Position numbers and translations under genes: made by a program. The notes below the pieces were generated by a model. It had not been told where the DNA came from. It searched no databases and worked only from the letters and a program-made list of their open reading frames with translations. A DNA stretch of 64,000 nt from NCBI GenBank assembly GCA_002286855.1, contig NRSV01000005.1, positions 620,001 through 684,000 on the forward strand, read 5' to 3'. This document shows, piece by piece, positions 22,043 to 31,559 of the stretch. The stretch's first letter is position 1. The number at the start of each line of letters is the position of its first letter. The DNA comes from Bipolaris cookei (lineage: Eukaryota > Ascomycota > Dothideomycetes > Pleosporales > Pleosporaceae).

Positions 22043-23640
22043 ACGTGGTTCAGAAGCAAGTCGCCCACTTTGCACCAGCCTGTCGTCGAGAGGTTATCAC
22101 GTACTTTTATCACAGTCAATAAGCTATTGCAGTATACCAATTTATTTCATCAGAATTACCGTTATCACTAGCACTATCCATCTCAACTGTTCAGGTACAG
22201 GCGTTATGGCTAGTCTACTTGCAACGCCCGCATCGCCTCTCTCCTCGCACCCTCTTCGACGCGCTCTCACCATCACCACGACTGCTACCCGCCTGTTCAG
22301 CTAATACTTCTTGTAACTCGCCAACAGTAAGAGCCTCTTTTGTCCGTATGTATCGCCGCTTGCGGCTCTTACGCTTATTTGCTGCATCTAGAGCATCTCC
22401 CAGGCGTCTACCCGTCGCGGTGATCGTTTTGGTGTCTGTATCACCACATCAAGCTTCGATAGCACTGCCTGTGGGTTGTGTGGAATTAGGCCAGCGCCTT
22501 TGAAGCCAGCTTGGATATTCTCCTTCGTAAAGGACTGCTCAAAAGCAGACTTAAATGCTAGTGGAAAGATCTCCTTCTTGATATAGTTAGTGCGGTTACG
22601 TGCCAAGCCTGAAACTGCGTCGCCATACTTGCGCTTCAACGGCGCGAAGCAAGCGACATCAAGAGGTTGCAACGGGTGAGGCAAGGGTGCAGGCATGCAG
22701 AGAAGAATATTATTCTTCTCCTTGCAAAGATCTTAAAAATCGACCGAGCAGTGGCTCTCATGGTCGTCGATAATGAGCAGTCGATGCCCACCCACAGTGC
22801 AGCTCTTTGTATGGGTATCCTAACCACGAAAGTGCTCAAGAGCAAGTTGGTTATTCGTCCAGCCATTGAGACTGACTTCAAGAGCCCAGTCGGTAGGTAC
22901 ATTCATAAACCAGACGTTAATAAGCACCTTTTCCGCAAAGATGACGAAAGGTGGTAGCCGGCGACCCGACGCGCCTATGCCTTGGATTACAGTAACCCAC
23001 TCACGGTTGTCTGGCTGTATCCGCTTCTTTTTGCCAGGTCCTTCTTCAGACGCTGTAATAACTAACTGTGATAGAATCTTGCCCATCATAAAGCCAGTTT
23101 CATCAAAGTTATAGACATCATCGTCCACAATGCCCCACTTCTGCTTTGTCGCCTCGACTAGATCAAACCAACGCTGGATAGCCGCTAGGTTCTCATAGGC
23201 AGCTCGCTGGTGATAACAAGGACGGCTCCAGCGCGTACGGAGCTCAGGAGTTATTTTAACAAACTTGTCAATCCAGTTCTTGCCAACAGGGTTGCTCCCA
23301 CGCTCATGCAGTAGTTTATCAACCATTACCCGAACTTCAGCCTTCGTAGGTGCAAATCCTCGCTCAGACTCCTTAAGAATACGACTAACTATAGTCTTCT
23401 CTTCCAGCTTATTAAGGCGCTTTCCAGCGCGTCGGTCAGACAAAGTTCTTCACGGGACGTTATAGATATAGGCAGCACGTCTTTCGCTTTAAACACGTTA
23501 CGATTGGGTATGGAAAAGAGCAAGCTGAAGATCTGATTCAGTATAAGAAGTCTGACTCGTGCGTTGTTGAGCCATTACGCATTGTAGTGTCGACGTCGAT
23601 GCGCTAGTGGGGAGTGGGCGACTCGCTTGTGAACTATGTT
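22043..23640 (-). mobile_element. Degraded Tc1/mariner-superfamily (pogo/Fot1-type) DNA transposon
   Basis: 1598 bp bounded by imperfect inverted repeats: 22043 starts ACGTGGTTCAGAAGCAAGTC and the right end, read inward from 23640, starts ACATAGTTCACAAGCGAGTC; about 29 of the first 37 positions match. TA dinucleotides flank both ends (22041-22042, 23641-23642). It encloses the broken transposase listed separately. The size and TA duplication fit pogo/Fot1 elements of fungi. The ends differ by several C/T and G/A changes, as expected after RIP. Confidence 0.8.
22190..23575 (-). pseudogene. Broken pogo/Fot1-type DDE transposase
   Basis: One frame can be followed from an ATG at 23575 to 22388, interrupted by stops at 23500-23498, 23491-23489, 23452-23450, 22822-22820 and 22735-22733, then a stop at 22390-22388 where the frame shifts and continues to a zinc-knuckle-like end (ERRCGRCK) near 22210. 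Recognisable parts: an N-terminal helix-turn-helix/CENP-B-like region (SDRRAGKRLNKLEEKTIVSR), first catalytic Asp in VYNFDETGFMMG, second in LLIIDDHESHCS (family form IDGHGSH, both Gly changed by G-to-A), third in LQPLDVACFAPLK. Most stops can come from CAA, CAG, CGA or TGG by one transition, the signature of RIP. It cannot make an active enzyme. Confidence 0.87.
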
Positions 23641-23928
23641 ATATTCGAGAATAGCTAGTAGCTAAAAACCAAAATATACAGTCAAACCCATCTAAATACA
23701 AACCTCGAAATGGGTATATATATAAACCAAGTCGTAAACTTTTTATTGCCTGTCCCTCATATTCCATTGCACATGGCCCCATTTCCCATAACTTCTATTC
23801 CTTTAAAAAACCAGAATCCCCCAAGAAAAGAAAAATATAACAAAAAAGGGCATTAAGGTCGTTAAATGGCGATACTCCAAAGAAACTCTTCGAAAGAAGA
23901 CTCTCATTTTTACGCTTCAACATAAAAA

Positions 23929-26900
23929 TTAATCCGCAGCAACAAACCAATCGACATCACCAAGTCCCATATTCCCCGCATTACCCGCATCAAGCGTTAC
24001 ATCGTCAAGATTATATGCTTCACCCACGGCTTCCATATTGAGTAGCTTATCGAAGTCGCCATCGTCAAACTCGTTGTTGAGGGGTAAGCTGGAAAAGAGC
24101 ATCTCGTCGTCTTGGTGGTGGTTGATGTTTGAGAAGGCGCTGAGGTCGAAGGTGCTCCACTTGTTCATATCGGACATGTCGTGATGGCTATGATGGTGAG
24201 GGTTTGAGGATAGGCCTGCTGTGGCGGTTACCATGGGGCTTTCTTGCGAGATGGTAATGCTGGACATGTGTTCGTGATCGGAATCCGGGGGTGTAGAGGC
24301 GAGGAAGGTTTCGAGGCGGCGGGCGACTTCTTCGTCGGTTACGTTTGGCTCGTTGTTGTGTTTTTCTAGAGCGTGCATGTTTGTGGTGCCGTGGTCGGGA
24401 GGTGGTGTGAGAGTTGAGGGGCGGACGGTTTGTGATGTTGCTGATGTGGTAGCTGTTAATGCTTCGTTGACGAGATCTAGTCGTCGGCCGGCATCCACGA
24501 TTTCTTCTACTGTCCTTGCGGGCGCGTTCTTGGACACTGGTAAGGTTTGGGTGGCTACGGGGGCAACGTGAATGCCTGCTTTCCGGATTGCAGCCTCAAG
24601 GAAGGCCACAGAGTAGTCGGCAGCGGCATAGACATCCCGCAGTTGGCCCATGACGGCCATGCACTGGCAAAAGCCCCGCAGGGACGATCGTCGTGTTTCC
24701 TCTTCTGGCGCCTTGATGTCAAGCAAATGGATGATAATGGCCGGAAGGAGAACAGTGACACCGGTTGTTGGCAGATACCTAACGAGACCACCTTGTTCAA
24801 GCCGCTGAGCAATCGATGTGATTGCTGAAGCTGCGCGGCGAACATTGCGGCGTGAAACATCAAGAAGCTCGGGTTCAACGTTGCTCTTTGTTGGAGCGCT
24901 CGCTGGACCACCTTGTGAGTTTGGTAGAACCTGGGGTCGATGCAGCGCGGACAATGTAGTGAAAAAGACCATATGCAACAGTGATCGTGCAAGGTCAATA
25001 GCTGGAACGCCGCTTGGTTTGTCTGTATACTTTGCCTCTTCAGGCAGCTCCGTCACCCATCTCTGGAGATCCTCATCACATGCTCTGACTTCACTCGTCT
25101 CAGGATCCAGCTTCTTGGGAAGCAACATCATGGTTGTACGGTCATTTTGGAGGCCTTGGTTGTTGTTGAGCACGCAGTATTGCTTGGACAGAACATGCGA
25201 GATGCACAAACAAAGCCTAGCCTTTTCAATGCACAGGATAGCCAATTGCCGTTGTGCATCCATATCTCTAGCAACACGACAATCCGCTGGAAGGCATGTA
25301 ACGTCATCTGGCAGAGGTGAAAGCTCGAAATCGTCCAGGGTAAGCATTGGCACATCAAAGTCCTCGGTTTTTATCCTTGTAGGTCGGCGCATACCGAGCG
25401 CAATGAGCCGATCTCGCATGTAAGTTGACCACCATATTCGCTTCCAGAGCTTGACGCGCTTGCTATCAAGGTTGGTATTATCCGGGTTTCGATGTAAGCC
25501 GATAGTGTGGGCAATAGACGTCGCAACGCCCATCCAGTGCCAGGTATCTTTCTGGTCATCAGGAGTCTCATAGTAGTACGTCAGCAATAACAGTGCCTGG
25601 ACCAGCGAAACGCGGTCGGATTCGTAATCAAAGTCGTAGAGAATCTGTCACATGGTTAGCTCAGGGCTCAAATCTCATCAAGTTCGCAGTAGCCCAATAA
25701 ACATTATGTGGCACGGGGTCGGAAAGTCGGTGTATAAGTATGCCGTCCGATTGTTGCGGACCGATTGGGCTGCTGCAACACGCCAAGCCGCCTGGTGAAA
25801 GAAAGGGTTTTGAACTTACCCTAGTCTTCTGGAAAAAGTCCTTGCGGGCATCCTTGCGAGAAGTATAGCCCGCAGCGCGCAGGTGTTCCATATCAACGAA
25901 TGCCGATCCTGCAAACATGACTGCTTGAAACAGGATCAAACTGACTTTGCCCTTGCGTCCGTCTCGGCCGTCTACCATGATGAGGAAGTCGTGGAGGTCC
26001 AATAACGGCATGTATGGATGAACAAATTCAACGTAAGCGCGCAACATCTCGCTACGCAGGGTTCCCCTAGGCACATTCAGGGCGCCCTTCTTCTCCAGAT
26101 ATGAAATCTCATCAGGCCCGATTTTAGACGGAAGAGGCTTGATGAATCTTGGAAGTTCGCCAGACGTAGGCTTCTGCGGTAGGCTTCCAAAAAATGGAGC
26201 TCGAGGCTCATTGGAAAAAGGCGAAAAAGGCAGGTTTGGTAGGCTATTGATTTGCGAGGTAATTGAAAGACGGCGCCGCATATCCGACATGGACGCAGAG
26301 GAATTGATGCGATGGCCATGGCTTTGGTCTGGGATATGCGTCAGTGCTGTGCAAACAAGGTTGTCATAGGTCCCACACACATATTGAGTGAGGAACGTGC
26401 TCGTCTCGTCTTGATTCTGCCTCATGTGACGCTCGTGATGCGGCTGAGTTTAGTCCCTGGGAACTCTCTAGAGCGTCACGCGACACAATTTTGCGAGTGG
26501 CATTTCCTGAAGAGCTGGTGCTTTCTGTGCCTTGATCGTCATCTTTGCTCCATTTCCTATTTCCAGAGTCAGCACAGCGTGCACAGGTCAGAAAAGGCGT
26601 AGTGGCAGTTATTGGCTGCACGCGACTGTTGCACAGGCTTGATATTCCATATGCGGCTAGGCTAGCGGTAGCAACACCTCAGCCGACTTTGCATGCCGGT
26701 GCTCACTACGACATTGCATATCGGAGCCGACGATCTCTAACTGCCGCGCAGGTCGCATCCGGTGGGAAATTTGGAAATACCGCATTGAAATAAAATGTGA
26801 CACTGACTTTTTGCGCCTGCTCTCCGATACAATGCATTCAACTTCATCTAGCCTGCAATTTGTGCAGGGAGCGCCATGCTCTGTGACATTGCATCGCACC

Positions 26901-27052
26901 TTGCGAGCTCGACAACACTGACATGCCTTGGAAGCCCTCCTCTTGACCGAACGACCGGTTGTGTGACCATCGAGACCTGCCTGGGTAGCTTTGCGTTTTG
27001 GTGCGTGGATATCACTGTGATGGTCAGATGGCGACGCCGAATAGTCAGACAT
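23929..27052 (-). CDS. CTF1/Far-type Zn2Cys6 regulator of cutinase and fatty-acid genes
   Basis: Nuclear transcription factor similar to cutinase transcription factor 1-beta of Fusarium and FarA/FarB of Aspergillus, which switch on fatty-acid breakdown and peroxisome genes. Four exons: 27052-26808, 26556-26381, 26328-25820, 25644-23929; introns 251, 52 and 175 nt; 881 aa, the usual family length. The zinc cluster C-x2-C-x6-C-x8-C-x2-C-x6-C uses Cys44, 47, 54, 63, 66 and 73 (KACQCCRARKVRC; CTNCRLDEVEC). The fungal-specific domain is visible in YVEFVHPYMPLLDLHDF, ILYDFDYESDRVSLVQALLL, WHWMGVATSIAHTIGLHRNP and RIWWSTYMRDRLIALGMRRP. The C-terminus is His/Ser/Asp rich and acidic. FarA and FarB types are not separated here. 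The next same-strand gene upstream is a peroxisomal acyl-CoA dehydrogenase with matching promoter motifs. Confidence 0.9.
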
Positions 27053-29174
27053 GGTTGCGCAGTGCTTGTCGTCTGGTATATATATTGCAGGACACGGAGG
27101 TATATGGGGAAAGAAAAAAGGAAAACGTCAAGAAAAGTCCGATCACGCGTGAGGGGTGTCGGGGGCAGGCAAAGATTATAAAGTCGTATTTGGCAAGAGT
27201 GGATTACACTGCCAGGGCTAAGCCGTGTGCTAGGACTCAGACAAGCGGCGCTTCACCTGGTGCGATTTGTCCCTCATGACGCCGCCTCCGTCCCCACTGG
27301 GGATCGTTAGCTGGTACCCCAGTCCCCCAGATGCGGATGGCCGGCGCTTTATCCTTGGCGATTTAGGGTGTCGACGCTGGGGTCGGAAGCCATCGGGACA
27401 AAGACCACTCTTGGGACAGAAGGTGTTTGGCAACGTCAGCTGCAAGCCCCAATCCTGAGGTTCGAGCAAAAAAAGATACCGCGGTTCATGTTCGCATACA
27501 AAGCCGAGCGTGTCCTTGGTGCCACGCCCTATGACCTGCGGCTTGTGAATGCCAAATGTTAGTTTCTCCCTCATGTCAACGACCAGAACAGCCGTCCCAT
27601 GCCCAAGCCGACCGCATTTGACAACACGTGTTGAGTCAAGGTAAAAAGGTGGGGTTTGTCTGATATCGTTAAGGCACGAATAGTCGCGCAAGAGACGAGG
27701 GCCGATGCGGGATCATCGTGGTAGGGAGCGGAAATGAACATCCAAGGGTCGGCAGCATTGGTCTACCCAGGGCAGACTGCCATGACCAAGCCAGACAGCT
27801 CTGGATTCCATAGCCGGCGTGCTAGCCGTCTTGGGCGCACGTGAGTTGCGTAATTAAGCAGTGCTGCGCCTTTTTGCCATTTGCTCGCCCAGGTCCATTC
27901 CCCCGACGCCGACCCCAATAAAAATCCTGCATTGTGGGCGTTAGCGGGCACGGTGTCTACTTTACGCGTCTATTCCTTTGTCTGGTGGGAGCTGACCGCT
28001 CCCAGCGACATACTGGAGCTGACTGTCGAGTAGTGTGTGCGTGATGCGAAAAAGGTCGCCGCTGATTACGTGAAAGCGGAGGCTAGAAGATGGTGGGCGG
28101 CTTTGATGCAGCCATCGGCGTTCGGAGCAAAAGCTCTCGCTCTTGTCTAGCAGCTTGGGCGCGGTTGGACGAACAGTAATGAATGAACGAGTGGAGGATG
28201 GTCGCAAGCCGCCTCCTGAGACGGGAAATTGCGGGGAGCGCCTTTCCTTCTCGGGGAAGTCTCGGGCGACGCCAACCCGTTGAACAGAAACCCCTTCCAT
28301 CCTTCCAGATTGCTCTTAGTCGATCCCCGCCCCGACACATGCTGCTGCACCTCCTGCATGTATATTTTTTTCATTCGTGATATCGGCGATGTTCCTCCAC
28401 ACCCTGCTGTCCGGATTATGTATCCTCTGCGGCCCATTCCGAAATACCTGGGATTATCCTTAGTGTTCGGAAACTATCTATGAAGAAAACACACGACGGT
28501 AATACTCAAAACTGACCAACCTGACACGAGCGGTCAAGCCCCCTTCCGGTCTCGACACGCTTGGGATATTGGGCCATGCGACTTGATCTGCAGGGTACCC
28601 GGGTACTAAACGTGGTCTGGTCTTTGAGCGCCACGACCGTAGCCTAGGGCTCGGCCGACGATTGTATCACAGCCTGTACCTAGGGTCGCACAAGGCACGA
28701 GTAGTAGCCCTTTATCGACGCGGCACTATTGCGCAACTCGTATTTATGTGACACACTGCATTGCCCATGTCACCCACTTGCCTGCAACAACACGATGACC
28801 GGGATACGTAGGGACGGTGAGCGGTCGAGCGCAAGATCTTGGAACGGACTTAAGGATCCAACCCTCAGCTCCGACTCCGCCTGCGCTGTCCGATCGAAGA
28901 AGGGCCGGTCAAGGACAGTAAACTTCTCAAATCAAGATTCCAGGCCTCACATTCATCGGTACTTTCAAAGTAATGTTGTGGGGTTGACTAGGTGCCCCAC
29001 CCCCCCGATAAGAGCCGGACTTTAGGTGCTGACGTAGTAACGGAAAAGTGCTGCAGCTGCTATCCGTTGGCTTCGGAAACATACGATGGTCAAACACACA
29101 GTGTGGGGTTATGATTCTGTGTTCTAAGCTACAAAACATGACTACTACTATTACTACTACTATTACTACATCTT
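27053..29174. other. 2.1-kb gene-free stretch, promoter side of the CTF1-like gene
   Basis: Lies upstream of the minus-strand regulator and downstream of the dehydrogenase, so it should hold a long promoter and possibly a long 5' leader. The longest frame (minus, 27230-27691) has no ATG at its start and no motif. Frames near 28080-28440 overlap each other in several phases and look like noise. A small ACT/ATT microsatellite sits at 29141-29169. No transposon ends or tRNA seen. Confidence 0.55.
29141..29169. repeat. ACT/ATT trinucleotide microsatellite
   Basis: An imperfect (ACT)n run with ATT interruptions, directly after the 3' end of the acyl-CoA dehydrogenase stop codon (29177-29175) on its downstream side, therefore in its 3' UTR. 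Confidence 0.8.
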
Positions 29175-30676
29175 CTATAGCTTTGATGTACGCTGCGGCC
29201 TTCCCAAAGCCTTCGTTTTTGCCTGGAAGTTCTTTACCAGCTGTCGGATTCCAAGATCCAGCATAACATCCTCAGAACCACCCGGAATCCTAATACCTGG
29301 AACCTCGCGGTATATTCCTATCATTTTTGTTAATCATTTCCCAAGTGAATCGGCCTTAGTATCCACTTACTCTCAACCAACTCTCCTTGTCCCGACTTGG
29401 TGTAGCCATTTCCTCCGAAGAGCAGTTGTGCCGTTTGTGCACACTCATTCAGAACGATACCGCTTTGCGCCTTGACCATGGCTGTCAAGCCTCCCAGCTC
29501 GATATCCGCCGTCGCTTTGGGCAAGTGTACTATTTGGTAAACGAAACTTTCCACCCATGTCCATTGGGATTCCAGCAAAGCGCCAGCTTTAGCAAGGCGG
29601 TGTCGAACTACAGCTTGGTTGATCAGCGGCTGGCCAAAAGCTTCGCGTTTGATCACGTATTCCATCGCTGCGGCAAGCGCAACACGAGCCTGACGGGTTG
29701 CGCCAATGGCAATGTATAGTCGCTCATGGTTGAAGTTGGTCATTCTGTAAGCCATGTAGTCAGCCGTAGAACACACGCAATGTCACAATGTAATGCTTAC
29801 ATGTACTTCATGCCCATTCCCTCCTCTCCAATGAGGTTCTCTACAGGCACTTTGACGTCGTCGAGCTCGATAAATGTCGTCCCCGCGGAAACTTGCCCTC
29901 CGACTTTGAGTCTGCGCATGCTTACTCCCGGAAATCCCTTCAGAGGCACAACCAGCATCGACAAGCCTGTTGGTCCTGGCCCACCGGTCCTCACTGCCAT
30001 GGAAGAGTAATCAGACCAAATACCATTTGTAATCCACTTCTTGGTGCCGTTGACAATGTAGTATTTTCCATCCGGTGTCTTTGTAGCCGTCGTGGTGATG
30101 TTTGCGACGTCTGATCCAGCTTCGGGTTCAGTAATCGCAATGCAAGCCCGCTTCTTGCCCGTAAATAGTTCTGGTAGGAAGCGCTCTTGCAGCTGTTTAT
30201 TGCCATATTTGTAGATAGGTGGTACACCAAATGCCATGCCCGTTGTGAGGGAGGCCGGGGGCCCTGCAAGGCCAGATCGTGCCATCTGGCATTTCCGTTA
30301 GCTATCCTCAAGGTACCACTTTAAGAATACCTCTCTCTTTTTTTACCTCATCAGCGTAGATCATGGTATGAATATAGTCCCACTCCTCAACTTTCACAAC
30401 ACCGAGAATATCGTGGATCCCCAGCTTCTTCAGCCACTCCACCGGTAGAGGCGCTGGAAGCGTAGGCACCAGCATATTCGCCTTTGCAAACGTCTCAAAG
30501 ACATGTTCCGGCACCGTCTCAGCCGTATCCCATTCCAGCGCCTTCTCAAGCAAATTCTTCTCCACAAACGCGCGACACGCCTTTTGCCATCTCAGATGCG
30601 TCTCCTTGTAGTATGGGGACGGAAGCCCAACGATGTACGGCGGCTCGGAAAAGGGGAAAAATGCAGTGGCAGACAT
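29175..30676 (-). CDS. Peroxisomal acyl-CoA dehydrogenase with C-terminal SKL
   Basis: FAD enzyme that introduces the alpha-beta double bond in acyl-CoA. Four exons: 30676-30347, 30285-29801, 29744-29371, 29317-29175; introns 61, 56 and 53 nt; 443 aa. Domains in order: N-terminal helical domain (LRWQKACRAFVEKNL), middle beta domain (ACIAITEPEAGSDVANITTT, the acyl-CoA dehydrogenase signature; YYIVNGTKKWITNG), C-terminal domain (AMEYVIKREAFGQPL; LLFGGNGYTKSGQGE). The protein ends RTSKL, a textbook PTS1 peroxisomal signal reached only after splicing the last intron. The site that holds the catalytic Glu in MCAD-type enzymes reads IPGGSEDV, without Glu there; Glu279 in NHERL aligns with the catalytic Glu of isovaleryl/long-chain types. 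Substrate is not predictable. Confidence 0.93.
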
Positions 30677-30839
30677 GGTACCGGGGTTGGTTACAGACGA
30701 AATTCAAACTTAAATTTGGGTCGTTACTGTAAGTGACAGGCTGTTTCCCGTGTGCATGTTGATCGCGTTGCGCCGTTTACGAACGACGCGTGCTTATGCG
30801 TGAGGAGAGCGGGGAGAGTCCGGGGTAGCTTTGGATGAA

Positions 30840-30845
30840 CCGAGG
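30840..30845 (-). promoter_or_regulatory. CCTCGG motif, candidate Far/CTF1 binding site
   Basis: CCTCGG read on the coding strand of the dehydrogenase, 164 bp upstream of its ATG. CCTCGG is the core element reported for FarA/FarB-type regulators of fatty-acid genes. A hexamer alone is weak evidence; the position and the second copy raise its value. Confidence 0.5.
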
Positions 30846-31099
30846 TTCCCCAGAATCTGACACAGCTTGTGCGATGTCATGGACTGAGGACGAATCAGTG
30901 TTGCATGGCCTACCCCTCACGACAGCAAATTTCAGAAATAAGAACGATATTAAGGGGAGTATTTACTTATAACTATACATTAGTATACTTAGTTACTGTG
31001 TATCTTCGGTACCCACACCCGGGCTGTGGGACAGCCCTACCGAGCTACCGTGACAACCCTGTCCTTGCCATGGCCCTCGCATATGATTGTTGGTCTAAA

Positions 31100-31105
31100 C
31101 CGAGG
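31100..31105 (-). promoter_or_regulatory. Second CCTCGG motif, candidate Far/CTF1 binding site
   Basis: Same hexamer in the same orientation, 424 bp upstream of the dehydrogenase ATG and inside the same intergenic region. Chance expectation for 883 bp, both strands, is about 0.4 copies. Confidence 0.42.
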
Positions 31106-31559
31106 CTCAAATGTCATTGATCTTACTCTCGCAACTATATCCACATACAGATTACTCACCAAGAAACAGGTGGACCTGTCCCTTATTCACGTGCTTGACT
31201 GAGATAATTGTTCAGATATAATCAAATAACATATCCATACGGAGAATTTAGATTATATAATGCTACCTATGTATCGGCGCGAATACCCATGAAATTGAAG
31301 AGAAGTTACACAGAAATTTGTACAGGAGTGGAATTTGATAGGCTACATCTATACTGAACTACAGTACAGGTGCATGTGATGGACTACAGGACAGACGCAT
31401 ATGCTACCATGACCGTAGCTGCTGGAATGAACACTCTGCTCACTCATTCACAAGATAACAGTACTAAAGCCCACTTACTTAGTAATTAAGCGACGGAGTG
31501 GTCAGGAAGCGACCAAATCGAGTCAACCTCCTACGCGAGGGGTGAATGATAGAAAACTC

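Larger units (their letters stand above)
30677..31559. other. Gene-free stretch upstream of the acyl-CoA dehydrogenase
   Basis: 883 bp with the dehydrogenase promoter and the PRP40 3' UTR. It holds two CCTCGG hexamers (listed separately). The rest is AT biased, with no reading frame that shows a motif. Confidence 0.6.

Noticed and set aside
24818..25423. 201-codon plus-strand frame opposite the CTF1-like gene
   Set aside because: Antisense to a conserved regulator domain; Ser/Arg-rich composition shadow.
27230..27691. 153-codon minus-strand frame upstream of the CTF1-like regulator
   Set aside because: The first codon is TTG, there is no ATG near the start, no motif, and it lies where the regulator's promoter or leader is expected.
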